A stretch of 64,000 nt of DNA, from contig CAKOJR010000004.1 in NCBI GenBank assembly GCA_934090735.1, forward strand, positions 1-64,000, in the 5' to 3' direction. Made by a program: the position numbers and the translations under genes. The notes under the pieces were generated by a model that saw only the letters and a program-made list of their open reading frames with translations, searched no databases and was not told the origin of the DNA. Source of the DNA: an uncultured Bacilli bacterium. Lineage in GTDB: Bacteria > Bacillota_I > Bacilli_A > RF39 > UBA660. Position 1 is the stretch's first letter. The number at the start of each line of letters is the position of its first letter. Shown piece by piece: positions 47,157-55,999 of the stretch.

Positions 47157-49274
47157 ATGAATTATGCTATGCTTTTTAAAGCAATAATCGATGAAGGATG
47201 TAAGAATAAAGAGGATTTAATTAATGCTGGTTTTACTCCAGATAAAATAGAAGAACTATTAAATAGTGGTATTATTTCACTAGATAATGGATTAACTTTA
47301 ACAGTTAAAGCTATACCTGCATTATATAATTATGCTAGATACTTAATTAAAGAAAATAGCAGAGTTTTAGGCGCTAAATATTTAGAATATGTTTGCAGTG
47401 TTTGCCCAGATAATATGGACTACTTAAAAGAACTATTTATGACATACTTATATTTTGATTCAAGTAAAGCTTTTGCTTGCTATGAAAAGTTATATCATGG
47501 TAAATATTGGACGGGTAAAAGTCATTTTACTGATGAAAATGATATGAATTTCTTTTTATTACTTTTCAGTTGCTATTTTAAATTACCAGAAGAATATAAG
47601 AAAAAAGCTGACAATTTTATTTTCGAGGAATTATCATGTGAAAATCATCCGGATAATATATTCTCTTACACAGTAAACAACATTAGAGGTGCTTATTATT
47701 CAAAAATCTTCAATGTTGCAACTACCAAAATAAAATCAATTAGAAATAACGATCCAACCTTTAAAACATATAATGTTGCTGTTTTAAAAATTTTCAATTT
47801 CTTAATAACTGATTTTGATATAAGAAACCGTAAAAAACTAAATGATTTAATTCTGCAAAATAGATATGAAGAGGCATATAATTTCGTTAGTGAGCTTCTT
47901 CATGACTATAGATGCGATAACTATTATACTTACGTATATAACTTACTTGGCATAGTTCTAGGAAAAGTAGAACCAAAAACGGTAGAGGGAAAATGCACAA
48001 GTTTCTATGAAGCGTTAAAAAAGAATAATTTCAAAGAAGCAAAAAGATTAAGTACTGAAAACTCTGCAATCAGTAGATTACTAGATGAAATTTTAGAACC
48101 TAAAGTTAATTCAAATGAATTATATGATAAATTTGTTGATAGCTTAATGAGCAATAAAATAGACGAAGCCCTAAAAGTTCTTAAACAGTATTTAGTTTCT
48201 ATATCAAAAAGCGAATACGAAGAATTACTTATTAATTTAATTAAATACAATTCCCATATCGGAAATAAATTAGAAGCTAACGTCATGATTGCTTTAAATA
48301 TGATTAAAATTGATGATTTTAGTATGGACTTAACAGAATGTTATAAAGAATTTTATAAAAGAATTAATGTTTGTGACTTTGAAGGTGCTAAACTTCTACT
48401 AGAAGTAATAAAAGAAGCTACAACAGTATTAAAAGAAGACGTTGACGTAGATAGCTTAATAATGATGCTTAACGATGCAAGTAAATATGATAAATGCTTT
48501 GAACATCTAAATAACCAAAATTTAATGTGTATGGTGCCTTATAATAATGACACTACTGGTATCATTAATGAAGCTAAACTAAGAGGTATTAAAACTATCA
48601 TTACAGGGGAAGAAGAAAAGAAACAAATTGTATTAATCAAATCTTCAAAAATAGAGCAAGCAAAATTATTAGAGCTTTCTAAAGAACTAGACAAATCTAT
48701 AGCAGAAGAATCTTTTAGCAAAGCCTTAAATATAATTGAGCAGTTAATAGCAGCCAAAGAAAAACTAGACGTGTCTTTGATGATTAAATATACTCTAATA
48801 CTAAACGAACTAGGTATGAAAAAAGAAGCTCTTGACGCTTTCTATATAAGCAAAACTCTTGCTGCTAACGAAAATTTTGATTATGATTTTAACGAACTAC
48901 TAGTAAGCATCACTGGTAAACCAAAAACAGAAGAAAAAACTACAGTGATGGAAATCATAAACTTTGATAAAGACTATGAAAGCTTGTTTGATATGGTAGC
49001 TTTAAAAGTAAGTGATGATAACATTACTGTTACAGAAGCTTGCCAAGCACTATCATTTGACACTTTTAGCACAGGGATAGTATTACTTATATATGCTAAA
49101 AGATATTACATGCAGCATAATGAGAAAAAAGGTAACGAATTTATGAATAAATTTAACAAACTACCAGGTAAAGATAACAAACTAAAAGAATTCTATCAAA
49201 GTTTATTATCAATGAGAAGCATCTATCTTAATAAAGAAATTAGTGGTAAACGTACTGCCCTAGTTAAAGCTTGA
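47157..49274 (+). CDS. Large helical cytoplasmic protein, possibly TPR-like
   Basis: 705 residues with no signal or membrane segment. The sequence is almost all helical, with an N-terminal part (about 1-60) like a small helical or winged-helix unit (INAGFTPDKIEELLNSGIISLDNGL) and then many pairs of helices of about 34 residues with spaced Tyr, Ala and Leu, as in TPR or SEL1 solenoids. ATG follows AGGTGAT. Starts nine bases before it ends lie at the next gene, so it may be cotranscribed with the FNT transporter. I do not recognise an established family. Confidence 0.7.
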   Translation: MNYAMLFKAIIDEGCKNKEDLINAGFTPDKIEELLNSGIISLDNGLTLTVKAIPALYNYARYLIKENSRVLGAKYLEYVCSVCPDNMDYLKELFMTYLYFDSSKAFACYEKLYHGKYWTGKSHFTDENDMNFFLLLFSCYFKLPEEYKKKADNFIFEELSCENHPDNIFSYTVNNIRGAYYSKIFNVATTKIKSIRNNDPTFKTYNVAVLKIFNFLITDFDIRNRKKLNDLILQNRYEEAYNFVSELLHDYRCDNYYTYVYNLLGIVLGKVEPKTVEGKCTSFYEALKKNNFKEAKRLSTENSAISRLLDEILEPKVNSNELYDKFVDSLMSNKIDEALKVLKQYLVSISKSEYEELLINLIKYNSHIGNKLEANVMIALNMIKIDDFSMDLTECYKEFYKRINVCDFEGAKLLLEVIKEATTVLKEDVDVDSLIMMLNDASKYDKCFEHLNNQNLMCMVPYNNDTTGIINEAKLRGIKTIITGEEEKKQIVLIKSSKIEQAKLLELSKELDKSIAEESFSKALNIIEQLIAAKEKLDVSLMIKYTLILNELGMKKEALDAFYISKTLAANENFDYDFNELLVSITGKPKTEEKTTVMEIINFDKDYESLFDMVALKVSDDNITVTEACQALSFDTFSTGIVLLIYAKRYYMQHNEKKGNEFMNKFNKLPGKDNKLKEFYQSLLSMRSIYLNKEISGKRTALVKA

Positions 49275-49283
49275 GGTGTAAAA

Positions 49284-49916
49284 ATGAAAAAAATATTATT
49301 ATTAGATTTAATTAAAGGAATCTTTGCCGGAATTATGATCGGTATTGGTGGAACCGTTTATTTAAATTCTTCAAGCAATTTTATAGGAGCATGCTTGTTT
49401 TCCATTGGTCTACTAATGATTTGCATCTATAAAATGAATCTTTTTACCGGAATGGTTGGTTATATTTTAGTTAATAAAAAAAGCTACATATGGTCTTTAA
49501 TAGCAACATTAATTGGTAACTTCATTGGAACTTACTTATGTGCCTTAGCTATATCTCTAACAAGATTAAATTCATTATACGATAAAGCTAAAAATCTTGC
49601 AGATATTAAAATTAATGACAGCTACTTAAGTATATTTATACTAGCAATATTTTGCGGAATACTGATGTATATCGCAGTTAATAATTTTAGAAAGAGTGAA
49701 AGCTATTTAGTTAAATGCTTATCAATAATTATATGCGTTGTAGTCTTTATCGTTTCAGGGTTTGAACACTCTATTGCAAATATGTTTTATATTTCTTTAG
49801 CAAACGCATGGAAACCAAAAGCAGTAATCACCATTGTATATATGATAATAGGTAATGCTCTAGGAGCAATCTTTATCGCTGCACTTGATAATTATAATCA
49901 AAAGCATAGCCAGTAA
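49284..49916 (+). CDS. Formate/nitrite transporter family protein
   Basis: 210 residues with about six membrane helices and the FNT hallmarks: a first helix GIFAGIMIGIGGTVYL, the NLFTGMVGY segment, and GFEHSIANMFYISLAN. FNT proteins are pentameric channels for formate, nitrite or hydrosulfide. The protein is slightly short for the family (usually about 250). GGTGTAA precedes ATG. The substrate cannot be told from sequence. Confidence 0.85.
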   Translation: MKKILLLDLIKGIFAGIMIGIGGTVYLNSSSNFIGACLFSIGLLMICIYKMNLFTGMVGYILVNKKSYIWSLIATLIGNFIGTYLCALAISLTRLNSLYDKAKNLADIKINDSYLSIFILAIFCGILMYIAVNNFRKSESYLVKCLSIIICVVVFIVSGFEHSIANMFYISLANAWKPKAVITIVYMIIGNALGAIFIAALDNYNQKHSQ

Positions 49917-49931
49917 TTGGTTATGTTTTTT
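49905..49931 (+). terminator. Terminator overlapping the FNT gene's end
   Basis: CATAGCCA (49905-49912), loop GTAAT, TGGTTATG (49918-49925) with one G-T pair, then a T run. Confidence 0.75.
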
Positions 49932-49966
49932 TATGTATTTAAGCCATACTATAAATGGTGAAGTAT

Positions 49967-50929
49967 ATGAAAAAAGTATTTATATGTTTAACTCTTTTAA
50001 TATTTCCTTTAAATATTCTCGCATATTCTGACAAAATAATTCCCGGTGGAGAAAGTATAGGAATAGATATTAAAAGTGATGGAATAATGATTGTCGGTTT
50101 TTACAGGGTAAATGGTAAACTTAACAATAACAATCTAAAAGTAGGTGACATCATCTATAAAGTAGAAAACACCACTGTATCATCAATAAATGAACTTACC
50201 AAAGAAGTTGCTAAAAATGTAAAGGATAATAAAATAACTATTGGAATTAAACGTGGTGAAGAAAAATTTAATGTGATTTTTAATTTATATAAAGACGGAG
50301 ATAATTATCGTACAGGTCTATACGTAAAAGATGGTATAAGTGGAATAGGCACTCTTAGTTATATTGATCCCGAAACCAAAATATATGGTGCACTAGGTCA
50401 TGAAATAGTTGAAAGTGCAAGCACAAAAAGAATCGAAGTAAAAAAAGGAACAATTTTTAGAAGTAGTGTAACAAATATTGAACCAAGTACCAAAGGATAT
50501 GCTGGTACTAAAAACGCTAAGTTCTATAGTAACGATATATATGGAAATATTGTAAAAAATACTTTAAATGGTCTTTACGGTATTTATACTAAAGACATAA
50601 GTGATAAAGAAACTTATGAAGTTGGTACATTTAATGATATTAAAACAGGTAAAGCATACATTTTAACTGTTATTAATAAAGAAAAAAAAGAAATGTTTGA
50701 AATAAATATCGATAATAAAAAAACTGGTAACATCAAAAATATTCACTTTGAAATTACTGATGAGAACCTTTTAAACCTAACTGGCGGTGTTGTTCAAGGA
50801 ATGAGTGGAAGCCCCATTATTCAAGATGGAAAAATAATCGGTGCTGTAACCCACGTCATAGTTGACAAACCAAGTACAGGTTATGGTATTTTAATTACAA
50901 ATATGCTTGAGGAAGGCGAGAAATCATAG
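49967..50929 (+). CDS. spoIVB: SpoIVB-like serine protease (S55) with PDZ domain
   Basis: 320 residues: signal peptide or anchor (about 1-20), a PDZ-like domain (about 25-105, NGKLNNNNLKVGDIIYKVENTTVSS), then the S55 peptidase domain. There ISGIGTLSYIDPETKIYGALGHEI holds the His (near 145) and VQGMSGSPIIQDGKIIGAVTHV the catalytic Ser (near 282). In Bacillus SpoIVB is secreted into the intermembrane space of the forespore and triggers sigma-K activation. Length (Bacillus about 425) is shorter. ATG at 49967 follows GGTGAAG. No spoIVF or sigma-K gene is nearby. A non-sporulation role is possible. Confidence 0.8.
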   Translation: MKKVFICLTLLIFPLNILAYSDKIIPGGESIGIDIKSDGIMIVGFYRVNGKLNNNNLKVGDIIYKVENTTVSSINELTKEVAKNVKDNKITIGIKRGEEKFNVIFNLYKDGDNYRTGLYVKDGISGIGTLSYIDPETKIYGALGHEIVESASTKRIEVKKGTIFRSSVTNIEPSTKGYAGTKNAKFYSNDIYGNIVKNTLNGLYGIYTKDISDKETYEVGTFNDIKTGKAYILTVINKEKKEMFEINIDNKKTGNIKNIHFEITDENLLNLTGGVVQGMSGSPIIQDGKIIGAVTHVIVDKPSTGYGILITNMLEEGEKS

Positions 50930-50961
50930 TATAATTGTTAATAGAATAGGAGTTGATAAAA

Positions 50962-51693
50962 ATGTTTAACAATAAAGTTATAGTAATCACTGGTGGGGCT
51001 AGTGGAATAGGTTTAGCTAGTGCTAAAAGATTACTTGAAGAAGGAGCAAAAGTTGCATTACTGGACGTTAATGACAACGTTCTAGAAATAAGTAAAAATC
51101 TAGGTGGCAATGTCCTAGGAATTAAATGCGACGTTTCTAGTGAAACAGACGTTAAATCAAGCATTGAAATGGTAGTTAGCTTTTTTGGCAAAATTGACTG
51201 CCTAGTAGCTAACGCTGGTATTGGTGGTGGTGCCAATAAGCCAGCAGACGTAACATTAGAAGAATGGAATAAAGTAATCGGTGTAAATCAAACTGGTATC
51301 TTCCTAGTAAATAAATACGTAATTCCATACATGATCGAAAATGGTGGTGGAAGTATTGTAAACACCAGTTCAATGTACGGATTAGTAGGTGCGCCAAATA
51401 GTTTTGCTTACACCGCATCAAAAGGTGCAATTAACCAAATGACTAGAACATTATCCCTAGCGTATGCTGAGAACAACATCAGAGTAAACGCTATCGCCCC
51501 AGGATATGTTGATACTGCCATTTTATCTAGCGTTCCAGATGAATACAAGAAAATAATGGCTAAAGAAATGCCAATTGGTAGATTAGGAACCGACGATGAA
51601 ATCGCATCTCTAGTAAAGTTCTTATTAAGTGACGAAGCAAGCTTTATCACCGGAGCAATAATATCAATTGATGGAGGCTACACTGCAAAGTAG
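50962..51693 (+). CDS. SDR-family oxidoreductase (FabG-like)
   Basis: 243 residues with the classical short-chain dehydrogenase layout: TGGASGIG cofactor loop (about 10-17), CDVSSET, NAGIGGG, then the SSMYG with Ser and YTASKGA with Tyr-Lys, RVNAIAPGYVDTA, and FITGAIISIDGGYTAK at the end. It is likely a 3-oxoacyl-ACP reductase or a related carbonyl reductase, but the substrate cannot be fixed. ATG at 50962 follows AGGAGTTGAT. A terminator overlaps its last codons. Confidence 0.9.
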   Translation: MFNNKVIVITGGASGIGLASAKRLLEEGAKVALLDVNDNVLEISKNLGGNVLGIKCDVSSETDVKSSIEMVVSFFGKIDCLVANAGIGGGANKPADVTLEEWNKVIGVNQTGIFLVNKYVIPYMIENGGGSIVNTSSMYGLVGAPNSFAYTASKGAINQMTRTLSLAYAENNIRVNAIAPGYVDTAILSSVPDEYKKIMAKEMPIGRLGTDDEIASLVKFLLSDEASFITGAIISIDGGYTAK

Positions 51694-51701
51694 TCTTTTT
51701 T
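51676..51701 (+). terminator. Terminator of the SDR gene
   Basis: GGCTAC (51676-51681) pairs with GTAGTC (51690-51695), with one G-T pair, then T run. Confidence 0.6.
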
Positions 51702-51702
51702 C

Positions 51703-51732
51703 TTGACTTCTTATATTTATAAAATATATAAT
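51703..51732 (+). promoter_or_regulatory. Promoter of the FGE-like gene
   Basis: TTGACT (51703-51708), 18-base spacer, TATAAT (51727-51732), then AGGTGATTTG and ATG. Confidence 0.75.
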
Positions 51733-51749
51733 TTTATTAGGTGATTTGA

Positions 51750-52295
51750 ATGAAAAAAATAATAATTATCACGGTTTTACTAATCGTATCTATCTTTGGT
51801 GTTATTCAGTATAGAAAATATAACGTACAAAAAAATGAAAAAGCTAGTGCAAATTTAGTTAAAGACATGACCCTAATTTCAAATGAAAACTGCGATGAAT
51901 TCTATATTAGTGATGAAATTACCAATTCTCTATACAATCATATTACCGGCCATAATATAGATGGTGAAGAAGATGAAGCAGTTACCAACATAAGCTGGTA
52001 TGACGCTATAACTTTTTGTAATGAACTAAGTCTTAGAAATGATTTAGAACCGGCTTATCTTTTAAAAAGCGACCATATATATGTAAATTCAAAATCTAAC
52101 GGTTACAGACTTCCAACCGCCAAAGAGTGGGATTGCGCAAATGAAAACAATGAAACAACCATTTTAGAATGGACTTACGATTATGATACTGAAAACGAAA
52201 TATATAAAGTTATTAAAGGCGGAGATGAAACAAATAATATGATCCCATCAGAAACAGCAGACAATGTAACATTCAAAATAGTTAAAAACAGCTAA
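51750..52295 (+). CDS. Membrane-anchored FGE/SUMF1-like domain protein
   Basis: 181 residues: one N-terminal membrane helix (about 3-20), then a compact domain with ITGHNIDGEEDEAVTNISWYDAITFCNELSLRN and GYRLPTAKEWDCAN. These are the hallmark segments of the formylglycine-generating enzyme-like C-lectin fold (VTNVSWYDAxxFCxxLS and RLPTxAEWE). The C-terminal part is shorter than in full FGE domains and lacks the usual metal-binding Cys pair, so enzyme activity is unlikely. It is probably a binding or protein-interaction module outside the membrane. The 17-base-type promoter is separate from the surface family. Confidence 0.75.
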   Translation: MKKIIIITVLLIVSIFGVIQYRKYNVQKNEKASANLVKDMTLISNENCDEFYISDEITNSLYNHITGHNIDGEEDEAVTNISWYDAITFCNELSLRNDLEPAYLLKSDHIYVNSKSNGYRLPTAKEWDCANENNETTILEWTYDYDTENEIYKVIKGGDETNNMIPSETADNVTFKIVKNS

Positions 52296-52346
52296 CATAA
52301 ATTTATTAATATTAAAATATATGGTATAATCACCATAGGAGTAGTT

Positions 52347-53204
52347 ATGGAAAATAAATATAAAAAAAGAGATAATCAAACAATATATTATGAAAAGGAA
52401 GATAATTTCACTTGTTTTCTTTATGAAAATGCTTTTGGTAGATGCTTACTTAAATTCTTATATTTACCATTCGTAAGCAAAATAGGAGGGATATTTATGG
52501 ATTCCTGCCTATCTAAAAAAATGATTAAAAAATTTATAATTAAAAATAATATCGATATGAATGATTATAATGAAGAAAAATATAAGTGCTTTAACGATTT
52601 TTTTACAAGAAAAATTAAAGAGGGAAGAAGACCACTTAATAATGATACCAATATTTTAATAAGCCCAGCTGATTCTAAACTTAGTGCATATAAAATAAGT
52701 GACCAAAACTCTTTCAAAATTAAAAAAAGCACGTATAGTTTAAATGACTTATTTGGTGAAGAAAATAAAGGCTTTGAAAATGGTTATGCTTTAGTATTTA
52801 GACTAGGCGTAACAGACTATCATCACTACATATTCATTGATGATGGCTCGCTTGATGGTGAAAAAATAATAAAAGGACGCCTTCATACAGTAAGACCGAT
52901 TGCTGTTGATAACGAAAATGTCTTTATTCAAAATAGTAGAGAAATATCTATACTTCATACAAAAAACTTTGGTGATGTTTATATGTGTGAAGTAGGGGCT
53001 ATGATGGTTGGTAAAATCGTTAACGAAAAAACAAAAGGCAAATTTAAAAAAGGTGAAGAAAAAGGCTACTTTAAATTTGGGGGAAGCACTATTATTCTTC
53101 TTATAAAAAATGTAACCATAGATGAAGATATTATCACCAATACGAATATGCACATTGAAACTGTAGTTAAAATGGGCGAAGCAATAGGAAAAAGAGCATC
53201 ATAA
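52347..53204 (+). CDS. psd: Phosphatidylserine decarboxylase
   Basis: Psd makes phosphatidylethanolamine from phosphatidylserine using a pyruvoyl group formed by self-cleavage. The 285-residue sequence includes FFTRKIKEGRRP, LISPADSKLSAYK, FRLGVTDYHHYIF, an RLHTVRPI segment, and the processing site FGGSTIILL near the end (usual form LGST). All are present and in order. Convergent with the PAP2 gene, overlapping it by 6 bases. The pair suggests active phospholipid metabolism. Confidence 0.93.
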   Translation: MENKYKKRDNQTIYYEKEDNFTCFLYENAFGRCLLKFLYLPFVSKIGGIFMDSCLSKKMIKKFIIKNNIDMNDYNEEKYKCFNDFFTRKIKEGRRPLNNDTNILISPADSKLSAYKISDQNSFKIKKSTYSLNDLFGEENKGFENGYALVFRLGVTDYHHYIFIDDGSLDGEKIIKGRLHTVRPIAVDNENVFIQNSREISILHTKNFGDVYMCEVGAMMVGKIVNEKTKGKFKKGEEKGYFKFGGSTIILLIKNVTIDEDIITNTNMHIETVVKMGEAIGKRAS

Positions 53205-53813
53205 TGATAAATGACGCTCTTTTAATTTTGGAAAAATAAATGTTGTTATTATAGAAACAATAAACGCTCCAATCACATCTGCAATAACATGCTGTTTTAC
53301 TAAAAGTGTGGATACTACTATTAACAAGAACAATATTATTAAAGAAACTCTTAAATATTTATTAATATTATTTTCTTTAAAGAGTGCATAGATCATATCA
53401 AACGATAATAAACAATGGCAAGATGGAAAGCAATTAACTGGATTATCTGCTTTAAATGAAACATACGCTATAAAAGTAAATAAATCATTAAAAGTATTTA
53501 CTTCTGGTCTAATAACTCTTGTTGGATACAAAAAGAAACACAAATAAGCAATTACTAATGAAGTAAGCACAACAGTTTTAGTTTTTTTATATTTAGCTGG
53601 ATTATATTTATATAAAAGAAACATTGTAAATATAACAAGAGGATACCAAATAGAATATATTAAAATAAATTCTACCACAAACGGAATTTTTTGATCTAAC
53701 ACACTACCAATTAAGTGATAATTCTTAATAATATATTGACTAACAAAATATATAAAGGCATTACACCCCATAATTATGCACATATCAATAATATAATTTT
53801 TATACTTCTTCAT
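53199..53813 (-). CDS. PAP2-superfamily membrane phosphatase
   Basis: 204 residues with about six membrane helices. It carries the PAP2 motifs in altered form: a Lys/Arg region, NCFPSCHCLLSFDMIYA (motif with His) and KQHVIADVIGAFIVS (His-Asp motif). PAP2 enzymes remove phosphate from lipid phosphates such as phosphatidic acid or undecaprenyl pyrophosphate. The FPSCHC motif is similar to inositol-phosphorylceramide/PAP2-like synthases. The start is preceded by GGTGATGTG. Confidence 0.75.
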   Translation of the reverse strand: MKKYKNYIIDMCIIMGCNAFIYFVSQYIIKNYHLIGSVLDQKIPFVVEFILIYSIWYPLVIFTMFLLYKYNPAKYKKTKTVVLTSLVIAYLCFFLYPTRVIRPEVNTFNDLFTFIAYVSFKADNPVNCFPSCHCLLSFDMIYALFKENNINKYLRVSLIILFLLIVVSTLLVKQHVIADVIGAFIVSIITTFIFPKLKERHLSL

Positions 53814-53927
53814 TTACATCACATCACCAGTATACCATAGATTAATTTAGACTAACCAGTGCATATTTAATATATCGTTTGTTTTTTACATATCTTTGTA
53901 ATATACTTATGTAGGAAAGTGGTATAA

Positions 53928-54440
53928 ATGAAACATGAAGATGAATTTAATATAATAATTAAAGATATTATAAATAATCCATATGTATTAGATATGAAAA
54001 ATTTTAGGCAACATTATGATACTAGTACTTTTGAACACTCATATAAAGTTGCTTATATTAGTTATAGAATTTGTAAAAAATTTAATCTAGACTATAAAAG
54101 TGCTGCACGTGCTGGTATGCTTCATGACTTTTATTTATACGATTGGCGAGTAAAGAGTTCTTGGCATAAATGGCACGCATTTAAACACGGAAGATTTGCT
54201 AGTATTAATGCAAGTAAACTATTTAATTTATCAGATAAAGAAATTGATATGATAAAAAAACACATGTGGCCTGTAACTCCAGTACCACCCAAAAGCATAG
54301 AAGGCTTTATTCTAACATTTGCAGATAAATACTCAGCCAGTATTGAAAGCTTAGATTATTACCGAAAAGTCTTCTTTAAAAACCCAAAAGTTATGTATAT
54401 AAAGACATTACTTTGGGCATTTCTATTTAGAATAAAATAA
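53928..54440 (+). CDS. HD-domain hydrolase
   Basis: 170 residues with the HD-superfamily signature: HSYKVAYISYRICKKFNL, AARAGMLHDFYLYDW (His-Asp), and a final FADKYSASIES with the closing Asp. Such proteins hydrolyse phosphomonoesters or nucleotides in the cytoplasm, with metal. It resembles the small HD proteins (YqeK-like size) in Firmicutes. Start ATG follows a GGAAAGTGG region. The substrate is unknown. A bidirectional terminator follows. Confidence 0.85.
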   Translation: MKHEDEFNIIIKDIINNPYVLDMKNFRQHYDTSTFEHSYKVAYISYRICKKFNLDYKSAARAGMLHDFYLYDWRVKSSWHKWHAFKHGRFASINASKLFNLSDKEIDMIKKHMWPVTPVPPKSIEGFILTFADKYSASIESLDYYRKVFFKNPKVMYIKTLLWAFLFRIK

Positions 54441-54442
54441 AA

Positions 54443-54468
54443 ACGATACCATCAAGTATCGTTATTTT
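54443..54468. terminator. Bidirectional terminator
   Basis: ACGATAC (54443-54449), loop CATCAA, GTATCGT (54456-54462), with T-rich sequence on both sides. It ends the HD gene and the tRNA-His transcript. Confidence 0.75.
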
Positions 54469-54473
54469 TTAAA

Positions 54474-54550
54474 TGGGGCGAAATGTGGGGATCGAACCCA
54501 CGCATACCGGAGCCACAATCCGGCGTGTTAACCACTTCACCAATTCCGCC
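54474..54550 (-). tRNA. tRNA-His (anticodon GTG)
   Basis: The minus strand reads a full cloverleaf. The acceptor begins GGCGGAAT with the extra G at -1 paired to C73, as required for His. The anticodon stem is GCCGG and CCGGT with loop containing GTG. The T-arm is GTGGG-TTCGATC-CCCAC, and CCA is encoded at the 3' end (54474-54476). It stands as a single tRNA gene. Confidence 0.95.
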
Positions 54551-54563
54551 ATGTGACATACTC

Positions 54564-54592
54564 ATTTTAGCAGAATTTCTGTTGTTATGCAA
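54564..54592 (-). promoter_or_regulatory. Promoter of tRNA-His
   Basis: On the minus strand TTGCAT (54592-54587), 17-base spacer, TAAAAT (54569-54564), 13 bases before the tRNA 5' end. Confidence 0.7.
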
Positions 54593-54611
54593 CATTAAAT
54601 TAGTATTTTTT

Positions 54612-55283
54612 CTAAATAACGTATAGTAATATGCACAAGAAGTGTAACAAACTACCAATATCTACAAATATATGAAATACAAAGTGAAAATAATGTTTTT
54701 TAGCACCTATCATATAAAGAATAGCTCCAACAGTATAAGAAACGCCACCAAATATTAATAGTAGCATTCCACCTTTACCAAGCATTGGTGTAAGATTAGG
54801 AGCAGTAAAGATAATGCACCATCCCATAAGAAGATAACATATCATTGAAAAAGTTTTGAATTTTTTTAAATCAATAGCATTAAGTGTAATTCCAAGTATT
54901 GCAAAAAACCAAATGACGCCAAATAAAGACCAAGCAAGTGCGTTATTATAAGTTCTAACTGAACAAAGCAAAATAGGAGTGTAAGTTCCAGCAATCAATA
55001 CAAATATCGTGCAGTGATCAATAACCTGCATAACTTTCTTTGCTGTCCCTTTTCTAAGCCCGTGATAAACACTTGAGATAGTATAAAGCAAAATCATCGA
55101 AATCCCAAAAACAATTGAACCAGCAATTCCATATCCATTGTGATGTTTAGCCGAAAATATTAAACAAAGCACTAAAGAGGTTATTCCAATAACACCGCCA
55201 ACAATATGGCTTGTCATATTCATTATCTCTTCGCCTTTAGTATAATCTGGTAAATTTCTATCCTTTAACCTAGTTCTTTTCAT
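54612..55283 (-). CDS. Hemolysin III family membrane protein
   Basis: 223 residues with seven membrane helices and the Hly-III/PAQR signature residues: NMTSHIVGGVIG, SSVYHGLRKG, DHCTIFVLIAGTYTP and the C-terminal FHFVFHIFVDIGSLLHF. The family is linked to lipid homeostasis (TrhA). It is read on the minus strand with ATG at 55283 after GAAGGG and overlaps the HAD-like gene by 14 bases, so the two are probably one operon. Confidence 0.9.
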   Translation of the reverse strand: MKRTRLKDRNLPDYTKGEEIMNMTSHIVGGVIGITSLVLCLIFSAKHHNGYGIAGSIVFGISMILLYTISSVYHGLRKGTAKKVMQVIDHCTIFVLIAGTYTPILLCSVRTYNNALAWSLFGVIWFFAILGITLNAIDLKKFKTFSMICYLLMGWCIIFTAPNLTPMLGKGGMLLLIFGGVSYTVGAILYMIGAKKHYFHFVFHIFVDIGSLLHFLCILLYVI

Positions 55284-55848
55284 AACTTTTAACCCTTCTT
55301 TTTCCCAAAGCACTCAATATAGTATATGCTTCTTCCCAAGTAGTGACCCTAAATATATTATCTCCATGTGTATTTCTATTATATGGAGTATCCATCAAAA
55401 TTACGGGAAGTTTGCCAGAAATAATCTCTGAATTTTTAGGACTATCTTCAAGCATTATAGTTATTTTTTCTTCTAAACAATCATCAAGTTTATCTCCTTT
55501 AGAAAAAATTATCTTATCATATGGTATACCTCTATCTAAAAGATAAATCTCTGCCAGCTCTCTAATATGATTTCCTTCTTTAGTGTTTTCGTTAGCAAAC
55601 TTTCTTTTAGTAATTATTATAATCTTATTGCCTTCATCTTTTAATAAACTAATATATTTAGCAGCATCACTTCTTAACTTAGAATGTTTTGAATAAAAAG
55701 CGATACCTTTATATAAAACCTTTTTAACAAGAGAACTATTAACTCTTAAATCTTTAGAATCTCTATCTAAAATTGGTTTCTTTTTACCGAAGATGCCAAG
55801 GAAATCTACATTTGTAATCACACCATCGATGTCTATTCCAATATTCAT
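55270..55848 (-). CDS. HAD-superfamily 5'(3')-nucleotidase-like protein
   Basis: 192 residues starting MNIGIDIDGVITN, the DxD motif I of HAD phosphatases, then IIIITKR (motif II with Thr) and IMLEDSPKNSEII (motif IV with Asp). This order fits the 5'(3')-deoxyribonucleotidase group (YqfW/NT5C-like). It acts in the cytoplasm, presumably on nucleotides. ATG at 55848 on the minus strand follows GGTGATT. A longer in-frame TTG start is less likely. Confidence 0.8.
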   Translation of the reverse strand: MNIGIDIDGVITNVDFLGIFGKKKPILDRDSKDLRVNSSLVKKVLYKGIAFYSKHSKLRSDAAKYISLLKDEGNKIIIITKRKFANENTKEGNHIRELAEIYLLDRGIPYDKIIFSKGDKLDDCLEEKITIMLEDSPKNSEIISGKLPVILMDTPYNRNTHGDNIFRVTTWEEAYTILSALGKRRVKSYEKN

Positions 55849-55999
55849 TTGTTTAATCACCAATTAAAAGTTTACACTAAAAGAAAGATATCGTCAAATT
55901 GATATGTTAATCTGAGTTGTAAAGATAAGCAAAATAATTTATATAAAATCCATGACGCGATTTAATTTTTCTGTTATAATTTTATAGTAGGTGGTAAAA

